A stretch of 36,189 nucleotides of DNA, taken from assembly GCA_937923345.1 (NCBI GenBank), contig CAKZVJ010000105.1, forward strand, positions 1 through 36,189. The letters run 5' to 3'. Shown one piece after another: positions 9,699-17,808 of this stretch. The notes below the pieces were generated by a model, which saw only the letters and a program-made list of their open reading frames with translations, searched no databases and was not told the DNA's origin. The DNA is from an uncultured Saprospiraceae bacterium. GTDB taxonomy: Bacteria; Bacteroidota; Bacteroidia; Chitinophagales; Saprospiraceae. The position numbers and the translations under genes were made by a program. Each line of letters begins with the position of its first letter. Within the stretch, counting starts at the first letter, position 1.

Positions 9699-9719
9699 GA
9701 GCATTTATGTTCGGTGCTC
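9699..9719 (+). terminator. Weak hairpin terminator between convergent genes
   Basis: GAGCA (9699-9703) can pair with TGCTC (9715-9719), with flanking A/G-rich and T/C-rich tracts that could extend the stem. T-rich sequence follows (9720-9740). It lies between the convergent ends of the giant surface protein gene and the nuclease-like gene. The stem is short, so this is tentative. Confidence 0.3.
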
Positions 9720-9738
9720 TTTCTTTACCTTATTTTTT

Positions 9739-10401
9739 TTACTTCGCCACTACATCTTCCAGCACCTTTCCTTTTTTATTGTTGCCCATAGAAGTGATTT
9801 GTAGTCTTTTGCAAGGAAGTCTTTTACGTTTCGTGTACTCTTTTTGCAATACTGAAATCAAATTGGAGTTTATTTGATCTGATTGCTCAAGCAGCAGTGG
9901 ATCCATTTCTAACCATAAAATTGGGAACACATTTTGTGCATTTTCGCTTAACTCCCTCACCCTATTCCAAAAATGCCAGTCTTTCTTGATGGTCTGGCTT
10001 CTTGTAGTATTTTTCAAAAAGAGTGAAATCTTATACCACCATTTTCTGGCCAAGTATTTATTTACAATTTTGATTAATCTCAAAGAGTCCCCTATTTTAT
10101 CATGCATATCTGCTGCAAGTGGAGGACTAACTCCTTTTAGATCAGACAGGTCTGGCGCCACAGGACTATAACTTCTCTTGTGATAGTTCTTTACTTCAAT
10201 AAGATATAGTCTTTCATTTTTGTAAATGCCAATGAAATCCACTCCTTTAAGTCCGTAGCCCGATAAAATGTCGTAATAGACATGATCGTCATACTTTTTG
10301 ACCACCCAGTCTTCGCCAAAGGTAAATGCGATATCCGACTCCGAAAATGATTGTATTCTCACTAAAATCTTATTAAGTCCTTCATATGCGCCCCAAAACA
10401 A
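9739..10401 (-). CDS. PD-(D/E)XK nuclease-like protein
   Basis: The 220-residue protein has no signal peptide or TM helix. It carries the core pattern of PD-(D/E)XK nucleases: D55 in GVDFIGIY, then 13 residues later E69-V-K71 in LYLIEVKNY, on two predicted adjacent beta strands. An upstream segment with conserved-looking Glu and aromatic residues fits the family fold. The C-terminal half is basic and helical (KEYTKRKRLPCKRLQI). Proteins of this fold act in DNA repair, restriction or phage defence, but no partner gene here identifies a system: it is convergent with the surface-protein gene and divergent from the GH113 gene. Function stays open; the fold call rests on the motif spacing only. 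Confidence 0.65.
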   Translation of the reverse strand: MFWGAYEGLNKILVRIQSFSESDIAFTFGEDWVVKKYDDHVYYDILSGYGLKGVDFIGIYKNERLYLIEVKNYHKRSYSPVAPDLSDLKGVSPPLAADMHDKIGDSLRLIKIVNKYLARKWWYKISLFLKNTTRSQTIKKDWHFWNRVRELSENAQNVFPILWLEMDPLLLEQSDQINSNLISVLQKEYTKRKRLPCKRLQITSMGNNKKGKVLEDVVAK

Positions 10402-10596
10402 TTATCCTAGCTGACAAGTCTATCTACTGGATAAAATAGTTTGGGAGCGATTTCGTTTAATAATTCGTTTGGTAATATATTTTAAATAGCTGACAACCAG
10501 TATCCTAAGAATCAGTCACTTGTATCACTTTTGTCTATAATTTTTCAGAATTCACTCTACCAGGCTTAATTGTACATTAAAAAACCGAAGGCTATG

Positions 10597-10604
10597 TATA
10601 TTTG
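10597..10604 (+). promoter_or_regulatory. Candidate -7 promoter box for the GH113-like gene
   Basis: TATATTTG matches the Bacteroidota -7 consensus TAnnTTTG exactly. It lies 17 bp before the ATG at 10621, giving a leader of about 10 nt. A clean -33 TTG box at standard spacing is not evident; the nearest, in AATTGTAC, is about 24 bp upstream. Confidence 0.45.
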
Positions 10605-10620
10605 TTATACGAATTAATTA

Positions 10621-11643
10621 ATGATACTCATGTTGCGTCCTTTTTTTCATATTCTATGCATATTGCTCTTTAGCAGTGGCTTTTCCTTTTCGCAAGTATC
10701 TCACACCCAAGATAAGGAACTTATCAATGGTGTTACCTTATGTATGCACAGCTTTGATTATTCTTTTGATTATCGAGACATGGTGGCTGAAATATCAGAT
10801 CTTGGTGCTGAATGGATACAAGTCAACATCAAATTTTACCAAGAAAATATTTATTCTTCTCGTATAGTCTCCGATAAGGGATATGAAGCCTACTGGAATC
10901 AATTTGAACAAATAATCCAAAAAGCAAAAGAAGAAAATCTAAAGGTCACGATTTTACCTATTATTCTTTTAACGAATCCTCAAGGATCCAATTGGCGTGG
11001 TCTGATAGACCCTTATGATCTAGATAAGTGGTTTAGCTATTACGAAAAGCTAATGGTTCGGATAGCTACTGTAGCAGAACAAAACGATGTTGATATGCTC
11101 ACTGTGGGTTCTGAACTTGTCAACCTACAGCAGTATACCAGTAGATGGGAAAAGGTTATCAAGGAAGTTCGGGCTAATTTTTCAGGAGATTTAAATTACG
11201 CTGCTAATTGGGATGCATATGAAACGATAGGATTTTTGGATAAATTGGATTACCTAGGCATCTCAGGTTACTTTGATCTAACTTCTAGCATGAACCCAAG
11301 TAGTTGGTCTTTAAGATACAGTTGGGGCAGTATAAAAAGTCAAATATTCGACTTTCAAGAAAAAAATAATATCCCAATCATTTTTACGGAATTAGGCTAT
11401 ACATCGCAGGATGGCACAAATATGCACCCCTGGAATTACTATGCCACGGATGTAGTAGATCTAGAAGAACAAAAGGACTGCTACAAAGCATTTATTGATG
11501 TCTGGGGCGATGATGAGGACTTTTATGGCGTATTTTTCTATGATTGGTATGGAGAAGGGGGTCCAAAAGATACTGGATATACCTTTAAAAATAAACCAGC
11601 TGAGGAGATTGTCAGGTCTTGGTTTGAACAAATCAATCAGTAA
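10621..11643 (+). CDS. Secreted GH113-like TIM-barrel glycosidase (beta-mannanase type)
   Basis: The 340-residue protein has a Sec signal peptide (about residues 1-24, ending near SGFSFSQ). It is a TIM barrel with features of glycoside hydrolase family 113: the acid/base candidate E165 in TVGSELV and the nucleophile candidate E257 in IFTELGY, plus the N-terminal strand that begins NGVTLCMHSFDY. GH113 contains endo-beta-1,4-mannanases, so an extracytoplasmic beta-mannan-directed activity is the best guess, though related GTA-type TIM-barrel proteins exist with other roles. It stands alone between a divergent nuclease-like gene and a DUF2911 gene that has its own promoter box, and has no transporter or second hydrolase nearby. 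Confidence 0.75.
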   Translation: MILMLRPFFHILCILLFSSGFSFSQVSHTQDKELINGVTLCMHSFDYSFDYRDMVAEISDLGAEWIQVNIKFYQENIYSSRIVSDKGYEAYWNQFEQIIQKAKEENLKVTILPIILLTNPQGSNWRGLIDPYDLDKWFSYYEKLMVRIATVAEQNDVDMLTVGSELVNLQQYTSRWEKVIKEVRANFSGDLNYAANWDAYETIGFLDKLDYLGISGYFDLTSSMNPSSWSLRYSWGSIKSQIFDFQEKNNIPIIFTELGYTSQDGTNMHPWNYYATDVVDLEEQKDCYKAFIDVWGDDEDFYGVFFYDWYGEGGPKDTGYTFKNKPAEEIVRSWFEQINQ

Positions 11644-11691
11644 TCCTCTTTTATATAGGTTAAATCCTTATGAATAAGCAAGGTTTTGGAC

Positions 11692-11699
11692 TACTTTTG
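11692..11699 (+). promoter_or_regulatory. Candidate -7 promoter box for the DUF2911 gene
   Basis: TACTTTTG is an exact fit to TAnnTTTG. The start codon is 40 bp downstream, leaving an AT-rich leader of about 33 nt ending in TTTTAAA, as seen before well-expressed Bacteroidota genes. No exact -33 TTTG is present at normal spacing. Confidence 0.5.
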
Positions 11700-11738
11700 T
11701 ACCAAATAAATTTAAAATAACTAAAATTTAATTTTAAA

Positions 11739-12590
11739 ATGAAAAACGTATTATTTACAATCTGTTTAGCATTAGGCTGTTTTTTAATGGCGAATGCTCA
11801 AATCAAAACACCAGCACCATCTCAAAGCTGTAAAATTGTGCAATCTTTAGGTCTTACAACTGTATCTTTAGATTACTCAAGACCAAACGTAAAAGGAAGA
11901 GAGCTTTTTGTAGAAGTAGAAGCTTGGGATCAGATGTGGAGAACCGGAGCCAATGGGTCTACTAAGATTACTTTTGGATCAGATGCTATGATTGGTGGCC
12001 AAAAAGTAAAGGCTGGAACGTACTCCATCTACTCTATTCCAAACAAGACAAACTGGACAGTAATGTTAAATACAGATTTAACTATGGGTGGAAACGTTTC
12101 AAAGTACGATACTGCTAAGGAAGTAGCAAGATTTACAACGAAGACATTGGACTCTCCTTTTTTCTTTGAGACATTGACTTTTGACTTTGCTGACATCACA
12201 AATGATGGTGCATCTTTAAATTTAATGTGGGGTGACTATATGATCGAAATGCCAATTTCTTTAGGTACGGATGAAAAAGTAATGGCCTCTATCGATAAAG
12301 CTATGGCTGGTATCTCAAAAGAAGAATACTACGCAGCTGGTAACTATTATTTTGAGAATGGTAAAGACATGAACAAGGCATTAGAGTATGTTCAAAAAGC
12401 TAACGAAACGGATCCAAAGTTTTGGCAAGTATATAAGGAGGCTCAAATCTTAGCTGCTATGGGTAAATACAAAGATGCTTTGATGGCTTCTCAAAAATCT
12501 ATGGACTTGGCTAAGGCTGCTGACTATAAGCCATACATTAAGAGAAATGAAGATTTTATTAAGAAATATGCTGCAAAAGGTAAGATGTAA
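11739..12590 (+). CDS. DUF2911 domain protein with C-terminal TPR-like helices
   Basis: The 283-residue protein has a Sec signal peptide (residues 1-20, cleavage after MANA) and is probably periplasmic. Residues about 21-165 match DUF2911, with the typical run VSLDYSRPNVKGRELF and the WRTGAN motif followed by KVKAGTYSIYSIP. Residues about 195-283 are helical with TPR-like spacing (EYYAAGNYYFENGKDMNKAL). The biochemical role of DUF2911 is not known. A good -7 box, an AT-rich leader, its own strong terminator and a bias toward a narrow set of codons suggest high expression from a single-gene transcript; the expression claim is inference. Confidence 0.9.
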   Translation: MKNVLFTICLALGCFLMANAQIKTPAPSQSCKIVQSLGLTTVSLDYSRPNVKGRELFVEVEAWDQMWRTGANGSTKITFGSDAMIGGQKVKAGTYSIYSIPNKTNWTVMLNTDLTMGGNVSKYDTAKEVARFTTKTLDSPFFFETLTFDFADITNDGASLNLMWGDYMIEMPISLGTDEKVMASIDKAMAGISKEEYYAAGNYYFENGKDMNKALEYVQKANETDPKFWQVYKEAQILAAMGKYKDALMASQKSMDLAKAADYKPYIKRNEDFIKKYAAKGKM

Positions 12591-12610
12591 TCTGCCTTTA
12601 AATATCAAAA

Positions 12611-12649
12611 ACAAAAAAGATCATGCGCTTCGCGCATGGTCTTTTTTGT
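12611..12649 (+). terminator. Strong intrinsic terminator after the DUF2911 gene
   Basis: A 17-bp stem pairs 12611-12627 with 12633-12649 with a single G-U wobble, around the loop CTTCG. Its base is A6 on the left and T6 on the right, so it can work in both directions: for the DUF2911 gene on the plus strand and the zinc-ribbon gene that ends at 12665 on the minus strand. Confidence 0.92.
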
Positions 12650-12664
12650 TTGCATACTAGAGGC

Positions 12665-12904
12665 CTACACAAAATCGCTATCCTCCTCAGGGATATCTGG
12701 CATATTCTTTTTTGCCCACTTTGTAAACTTGTCTGACAAGACCGCATAAGTCTCCGAAAATCCACATCTGGTGCAAACGTATCGATTGTACTTTTCTGAT
12801 CTACCCCAGGAGCCATACCAGAATTTATGTGTGGTAGAACTTTTTCCTTTAACCATAACGATCTTTCTAGATTGACATTTTGGGCAAGTGGTACTTGACT
12901 TCAT
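12665..12904 (-). CDS. Small zinc-ribbon protein
   Basis: The 79-residue cytoplasmic protein has four cysteines placed as a treble-clef/zinc ribbon: C7-P-K-C10 and C44-T-R-C47, the second followed by G-F. The segment between is basic and aromatic (HKFWYGSWGRSEKYNRY), which would suit nucleic-acid binding. No further domain is present and the C-terminus is acidic. It shares the bidirectional terminator with the DUF2911 gene and has no operon partner. The function is unknown. Confidence 0.78.
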   Translation of the reverse strand: MKSSTTCPKCQSRKIVMVKGKSSTTHKFWYGSWGRSEKYNRYVCTRCGFSETYAVLSDKFTKWAKKNMPDIPEEDSDFV

Positions 12905-13193
12905 ACTGTAAACAATTAACTGTGAATAATCAGTAATAGAATGTCAATAAACAAGTTCTATTTTATTAATTCCAATCTTTACTGTAGCACTAAATTACAA
13001 ATTCAAATATACTCCCAAATAAATCTAAGGATAAATTGCGCTCCAGGGAGAAGCGATATGAATAGTCCTAGAGGACTAATGAAGGAGTGTCTAGCGGTGA
13101 ATGAGCGATTGAGCGAATACGTCGCTATGCACATCCTGAATAGGAGTCTAGGGCTATGAATACAAGCGGATCACTGGTAAAAGCGCCCTGAAG

Positions 13194-13305
13194 TCAATGG
13201 ACAATTTGTAATGATGAATGATCAATTTTCAATGAGGATTGATCAATTTTCAATGAGGATTGATTAATTTTCAATAAGTAATTTTCAATGAGCAATTCTT
13301 AATGT
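13194..13305. repeat. Array of about 16 degenerate heptamers (nnAATnn period 7), including a 21-bp tandem repeat
   Basis: Divided every seven bases from 13194, almost every unit has the form nnAATnn (for example TCAATTT, TCAATGA, GTAATTT, TTAATGT), apart from two GGATTGA units. Within it a 21-bp unit made of three heptamers (TCAATTT, TCAATGA, GGATTGA) occurs twice exactly at 13222-13263 and continues in decayed form. There are no spacers, so it is not a CRISPR array. Confidence 0.85.
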
Positions 13306-13374
13306 GGATCCTTGGTTGTTGCTCCGGGTAATACACTATGCCACTACAATCAAATGTCCAAACGACCCCCGTTT

Positions 13375-13402
13375 ATAATTTATCATTTATACTTTATAAT
13401 TC
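13375..13402. repeat. Four-unit heptamer array next to the ABC exporter stop codon
   Basis: Four consecutive heptamers are seen: ATAATTT, ATCATTT, ATACTTT and ATAATTC. They end 6 bp from the stop codon of the ABC exporter gene. The period equals that of the larger array 70 bp away. Confidence 0.65.
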
Positions 13403-13407
13403 TCTTC

Positions 13408-15207
13408 TTACGCATCAAACTGTAGCTTCGCTAATGAGTTATACACTCCTTCCTCCATCTGGGTCAATTGATCATGAGTGCCTTGCTCTATGATTTGGCC
13501 TTTGTCCACAACATAGATTTTATCCGCATCTCTAATAGTTGCCAATCTATGGGCAATGATCAGTGAAGTCCTGCCTTCCATCAAATTATTTAATGCATCT
13601 TGTACTACTTGTTCTGACTCTGCATCCAAAGCTGAAGTGGCCTCATCTAACAGCAGAATTGCTGGATTTCTAAGTATGGCTCGGGCTATTGCGACACGCT
13701 GTTTTTGACCACCACTCAACTTTACACCACGCTCTCCTACCTTAGTATCAAGTCCTTCTGGAAACTCCGAAATAAACTCCCAGCTATTGGATTGCTTGGC
13801 AGCTTCTATCAACTCGGCCTCAGTAGCATCTGGCTTACCGTACAATAAATTTTCGCGAATGCTACCTCCGAATAGCAATACCTCTTGTGGAACGAGACCT
13901 AAATTAAATCTAAACACCTCAATTGGATAGTCATATATGCTCTTACCGTCCACCAATATTTCTCCTTTTTGGATACTATAAAAACGCTGAAGCAACTGCA
14001 AGATGGTACTCTTACCAGCTCCACTGGCCCCGACTAATGCTATCTTTTTTCCAGCCTCTACTTTCATACTAAGACCTTTTAGCACTTCAATATCGGTCCG
14101 CGTCGGATAATGAAAATGAACATCTTTATATTCTACCTCGCCATAAATCTTTAAAGGATTATTGAGGTCTACTAGTGCGTTGAGCTCTACTTCGCTTTCG
14201 GTCGCCAAAATTTCACGAATACGCTCGGTCGCTCCTAATGCACCCAAAATCTCCGTGAGAAAATTTCCAAGCCCTGCAATCGCAGCACCTATAATCCCTG
14301 TGTACATGAAAAATGAAATGAGCTGACCTACGGTAATTTCTCCAGCTTGCAGCAGTACTGCCCCTTGATAAATAATATAGAATAGTGCGCCAAAAATAAT
14401 GCTAACAATATAGACTGAAAACATCGCTCTACCCCGAGCAAATTTTAACGCAATATGTAGCAGCCGCTCTAACGCGTTTCCATATCTAGTGCTTTCAAAT
14501 TTTTCGTTCGTGTAGGCCTTGACGGATTGGATATTTTGAGTAGTCTCTGACAAAATAACATTCGCATCTGCAAGCTCTTGCTGTCTCTGTTTTGACAATC
14601 GTCTAATGTAGCGGCCAAAGAAAAAACCACCGACCACGATCACAGGAAATGTCAAGAGCATCACTTTTGCCAAAGCTGGAGTATTCCAAACCAAAAATGA
14701 AACCCCAACAATAAGGATGATAACCTGACGAAAAAATTCTGCTAGCGTAATCGAAAATGTGCTGTACAATCTTTCTACATCGGAGGTCAATCGACTTACC
14801 AGTTCTCCAATTCTATTCTGCTCATAAAACGCGATCGGCAAGGTGATCAATTTGTTGTATAAATCTCTACGCAAGTCCCGAATGGCACGCTCGCTCACAT
14901 GAGCAAATAAAACTACACGTGTATAAGAAACGAATCCTTGGGCTACCAACACAACAATCAACACATAACCAACTTGGGTAAGATCAAAACCGTACTGCCC
15001 ATTGCCCTGCGCGATATCAACCATCTCTCCGGACAAACCTGGAAAGATCATGAATACCATACTGGATACCCACAAGAGTATCATCCCCAAAACAAACGCA
15101 AACATGTAAGGGCGTAAATACTTGAAAATTTTAAGGGATTCTTTAAAACTTTCCCGATCAAATTTGGCTTTCTTTTCCTCTTCTATTGGTGATTCTTCCT
15201 TGCGCAT
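13408..15207 (-). CDS. ABC exporter, fused permease and ATPase (MsbA/BmrA-like)
   Basis: The 599-residue half-transporter has a type-I exporter membrane domain with six TM helices (about residues 30-330) followed by a nucleotide-binding domain. Visible motifs are Walker A GASGAGKST (about 390-398), the Q-loop VPQE, signature LSGGQKQRVAIARA (about 497-510), Walker B ILLLDEATSALD (about 516-527) and the H-loop in IIAHRLAT (about 550). It would form a homodimer in the inner membrane that exports lipids or hydrophobic compounds using ATP. Neighbouring genes do not fix the substrate; the lipid-type hydroxylase upstream is compatible with a lipid cargo but proves nothing. The gap to that gene is 87 bp and holds a palindrome, so the exporter may have its own promoter. 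Confidence 0.93.
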   Translation of the reverse strand: MRKEESPIEEEKKAKFDRESFKESLKIFKYLRPYMFAFVLGMILLWVSSMVFMIFPGLSGEMVDIAQGNGQYGFDLTQVGYVLIVVLVAQGFVSYTRVVLFAHVSERAIRDLRRDLYNKLITLPIAFYEQNRIGELVSRLTSDVERLYSTFSITLAEFFRQVIILIVGVSFLVWNTPALAKVMLLTFPVIVVGGFFFGRYIRRLSKQRQQELADANVILSETTQNIQSVKAYTNEKFESTRYGNALERLLHIALKFARGRAMFSVYIVSIIFGALFYIIYQGAVLLQAGEITVGQLISFFMYTGIIGAAIAGLGNFLTEILGALGATERIREILATESEVELNALVDLNNPLKIYGEVEYKDVHFHYPTRTDIEVLKGLSMKVEAGKKIALVGASGAGKSTILQLLQRFYSIQKGEILVDGKSIYDYPIEVFRFNLGLVPQEVLLFGGSIRENLLYGKPDATEAELIEAAKQSNSWEFISEFPEGLDTKVGERGVKLSGGQKQRVAIARAILRNPAILLLDEATSALDAESEQVVQDALNNLMEGRTSLIIAHRLATIRDADKIYVVDKGQIIEQGTHDQLTQMEEGVYNSLAKLQFDA

Positions 15208-15230
15208 AGTACAAAGTAAACGTTTCTATT

Positions 15231-15249
15231 CTTATAAACCATTTATAAG
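15231..15249 (-). promoter_or_regulatory. Palindromic candidate operator upstream of the ABC exporter gene
   Basis: CTTATAAA (15231-15238) and TTTATAAG (15242-15249) form a perfect inverted repeat around CCA, starting 24 bp before the ABC exporter start codon. It could be a regulator site or a short leader hairpin. It has no T-run for an intrinsic terminator. Confidence 0.35.
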
Positions 15250-15294
15250 ACCATCATCTACGTGTAATATTTTGAAAATTAACAGGTCAAGAAG

Positions 15295-16167
15295 TTATTT
15301 TCTGGGCTTTCGGAAGCCGTAGGTAAGCTGCCCCCAAAAGGTCTGAGGAAACTGATCGTCCCCATGAAAGCCTAACTCTATCAATCCGCTTTCCTCTGGA
15401 ACATAATCTGTCTTGAAAATATAATCCCAAAGACTTAGGCTTATACCATAGTTGACTCCATTGCGACCATGTGGCAAAGTATACGCATGATGATACAAAT
15501 GCATCACAGGATTGTTGATGAGATATTTGAGCGGGCCCCAAGTGATTTTTATATTGCTATGATTGAGGTGCCCTATGGTAATCGCTATAAAGTGTACTAT
15601 GTAGGCTTGCTCTGGCTCAAATCCTCCCAATATCATCACCGCAAAAGTCTTTAAAGGCTTATACAATACATTCTCCATCCAATGATATCTGAGATGTGCC
15701 GCAAAGCCCATCTCTTTGACTGAGTGGTGTACCTTATGAAACCGCCAAAAAATTTCATACCTATGTAAGAGCACATGAGTAAACCACTGAACAAAATCTA
15801 ATATGATAAAAAACACCAGTAACTGAATAGCCATCGGCCAGCTAGTTATATCTATCAAGGCAAGGCTTTTGTCACTAATACCAAGGTCTGCAAAACCCAA
15901 TTGCATTATTTTGTAAAATCCAGCTATGGCTACTGAAAAAATGAAAAAATTGAAAAACATATAAAATGCATCCAACCAAAAGTCCTTTCTAAAGGTCCCC
16001 TGTTCCTTGCGCCATGGAAATGCGATTTCTAAGCCCCATATAGCTAAGGAGATGATGATCAAACCCCAGAAATAATTGTTGTACCAATCGACTCTAAACA
16101 AGATAGAGTCCCAAGTCCAAGATAGACTTCCTAAGAACGAATTAAAAAAAGCTTCAGCATATTTCAT
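15295..16167 (-). CDS. Fatty acid hydroxylase / sterol desaturase superfamily membrane enzyme
   Basis: The 290-residue integral membrane protein has several TM helices and the histidine boxes of the di-iron hydroxylase superfamily: H131-V-L-L-H135, H144-K-V-H-H148, H223-L-Y-H-H227 and an intermediate H-F-I-A-I-T-I-G-H. These histidines bind two irons and oxidise C-H bonds of lipid substrates with O2. Members act on fatty acids, sterols, carotenoids or ether lipids, and the sequence does not say which. It lies between the GH32 gene (78 bp upstream) and the ABC exporter gene (87 bp downstream) on the same strand; a shared transcript is possible but not required. Confidence 0.88.
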   Translation of the reverse strand: MKYAEAFFNSFLGSLSWTWDSILFRVDWYNNYFWGLIIISLAIWGLEIAFPWRKEQGTFRKDFWLDAFYMFFNFFIFSVAIAGFYKIMQLGFADLGISDKSLALIDITSWPMAIQLLVFFIILDFVQWFTHVLLHRYEIFWRFHKVHHSVKEMGFAAHLRYHWMENVLYKPLKTFAVMILGGFEPEQAYIVHFIAITIGHLNHSNIKITWGPLKYLINNPVMHLYHHAYTLPHGRNGVNYGISLSLWDYIFKTDYVPEESGLIELGFHGDDQFPQTFWGQLTYGFRKPRK

Positions 16168-16245
16168 AACTAATGGGTATTCAAAATTTTTACTGCTTTC
16201 TAAATACTAAAACACAAAAAATAATAGAAAGTTAAGTCTTTTCTA

Positions 16246-17742
16246 CTATTTATTCCAAATGGAAGCTAATGGATAGAGCTTTATACTGGTTTCCGACAAT
16301 TCACCAGCGCCTACTACTAATTCCATCTTATTATATTGTTGCTGGGCAAAAAATATAGTGCTCATTGCCAAACTGCCTTCATCTGCTAGTACCTCCAACG
16401 AAGCTGAATCCATCACTATGTCTAACGCGATTTTTTCAGAAGTATATCCAATCGGAGCAAACAGCATTTCGGTAAAAGATTCATTAAAATCCACTGCCCC
16501 ACTTTTTGAACGATCTATAAAATAATTATCAATTGCACCATCAAAACCTACAACAAGATACTCCCCTATTTCATTAGAAAACTTCAGGCCAAAAGTAAGG
16601 TCCTCTTTCCGATTCGTTTCAAAATATATTCTATATCCTTTATTAGTGATGTCATTCAACAGCACCTTGGACTCTTTTATACTTTTGAATGTTTTGGCCT
16701 CCAATCTTGCTGCACTTATCGTGTTCAACTCTGAGACAAATTCTGTCCGCAGCCGATATATGCCATCCGAATGTATGAGACTCAAAGTCCTCGGCAAGGT
16801 CATCGCTGAGCGCCAAGCATCCGTTGGTACTTCTTGGCCATAGAGCCAATTGGACATCCATCCGATGTATATGCATCGCCCATCCTGTTGCGGTATACCG
16901 GACCAGGTCACTCCTGCATAATTGTCAGGACCGAAATCCAACCATACGCCTTTGCCCTCCGCGATATCTTTTGCAAACTGGTCATCAATGATAAATCGCT
17001 CCCCATCAAAATCACCGACAAAATACTGAGTCCCTGAGCCACCATTAGGCCCTCCCGGATTGAGACTGAGTATCAATATCCATTTTTGTTCTTCACTTCC
17101 TTCCACCGTCAAGGGAAACAAATCCGGACACTCCCATACTCCCACTCGATCTCCATACTTCTGTCCCCACTCAGATAAATATGTCCAGTCCAACAAATTG
17201 GTGGACGCATAAAAACGTATCCGATCTTTTGCCGCCAACACCATCACCCATCGAGAGCGTGCCTCATCCCATATCACTTTTGGATCTCTAAAATCTTTAA
17301 TCTTATCTGCATTCGCCAAGACAGGATTACCGTCATACTTTACCCAGCTTCGTCCTTTATCTACACTGTATGCGATACTCTGCACTTCATAATCTTCTGC
17401 CCCAGCTTCTTTTGCTGTAGCATCATGATGCGTAAAAATACATACCATCGCAGGCGCCTCCGCACTGCCCAAGCCACTCGTATTTTCCATGTCCATCACA
17501 GCGGACCCAGAAAAAATGTACCCCAATTGATCCGGGGCCAAGGCTACTGGCAAATGCTCCCAATGTATCAAATCTTTACTTACTGCATGTCCCCAATGCA
17601 TAGGTCCCCATACAGTCGACTCGGGATGATACTGGTAAAACAGATGATACTCTCCTTCATAATATACCATGCCATTAGGATCATTCATCCACTTTTCCAC
17701 CGGCGCAAAATGAAATTGATTTCTATATAATTCTGTATACAT
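16246..17742 (-). CDS. GH32 beta-fructosidase (invertase/levanase type), cytoplasmic
   Basis: The 498-residue protein has the family's five-bladed propeller followed by a C-terminal beta sandwich. Catalytic landmarks are all present: the nucleophile D21 in WMNDPNG, the transition-state stabiliser D153 in FRDPK and the acid/base E204 in WECPDLF. It would release fructose from sucrose or beta-fructans. There is no signal peptide, so it probably works in the cytoplasm on imported sucrose or short fructo-oligosaccharides. No SusC/D, fructokinase or permease gene is adjacent. Its promoter region has a -7 box and a 14-bp palindrome, which points to dedicated control of this gene. Confidence 0.93.
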   Translation of the reverse strand: MYTELYRNQFHFAPVEKWMNDPNGMVYYEGEYHLFYQYHPESTVWGPMHWGHAVSKDLIHWEHLPVALAPDQLGYIFSGSAVMDMENTSGLGSAEAPAMVCIFTHHDATAKEAGAEDYEVQSIAYSVDKGRSWVKYDGNPVLANADKIKDFRDPKVIWDEARSRWVMVLAAKDRIRFYASTNLLDWTYLSEWGQKYGDRVGVWECPDLFPLTVEGSEEQKWILILSLNPGGPNGGSGTQYFVGDFDGERFIIDDQFAKDIAEGKGVWLDFGPDNYAGVTWSGIPQQDGRCIYIGWMSNWLYGQEVPTDAWRSAMTLPRTLSLIHSDGIYRLRTEFVSELNTISAARLEAKTFKSIKESKVLLNDITNKGYRIYFETNRKEDLTFGLKFSNEIGEYLVVGFDGAIDNYFIDRSKSGAVDFNESFTEMLFAPIGYTSEKIALDIVMDSASLEVLADEGSLAMSTIFFAQQQYNKMELVVGAGELSETSIKLYPLASIWNK

Positions 17743-17764
17743 ATCGGGTGCCTATATTTTACCT

Positions 17765-17772
17765 CAAATATA
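17765..17772 (-). promoter_or_regulatory. Candidate -7 promoter box for the GH32 gene
   Basis: On the minus strand the bases read TATATTTG, an exact match to TAnnTTTG, 22 bp before the start codon at 17742. No TTTG is seen at the usual -33 spacing, where a palindrome begins instead. Confidence 0.5.
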
Positions 17773-17794
17773 AGTTATTTAAAAATGAGATACG

Positions 17795-17808
17795 GTGACT
17801 ATAGTCAC
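17795..17808 (-). promoter_or_regulatory. Perfect 14-bp palindrome, candidate operator of the GH32 promoter
   Basis: GTGACTATAGTCAC is identical to its reverse complement. Its centre is about 44 bp upstream of the start site predicted from the -7 box at 17765-17772, so it borders the -33 region. That position suits a dimeric regulator, either an activator or a repressor. No regulator gene is adjacent. Confidence 0.55.

Larger units (their letters stand above)
12905..13407. other. Intergenic spacer, 503 bp, repeat-rich
   Basis: This gap lies between the start of the zinc-ribbon gene and the 3' end of the ABC exporter gene. Its left part (to about 13020) is AT-rich and presumably holds the zinc-ribbon promoter. 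The middle (about 13029-13190) is more GC-rich, with a short hairpin AGTCC-TAGA-GGACT and an imperfect repeat of TGAATAG...CTAG. The right part carries heptamer-period arrays that I list separately. The reading frame at 12941-13159 crosses this non-coding structure and does not look like a protein. Confidence 0.5.

Noticed and set aside
13222-13305. Repeat array as CRISPR
   Set aside because: The units are contiguous, 7 or 21 bp long, without unique spacers or cas genes.
15287-15541. 84-codon minus-strand reading frame
   Set aside because: It overlaps the fatty acid hydroxylase gene in another frame and lacks protein-like features.
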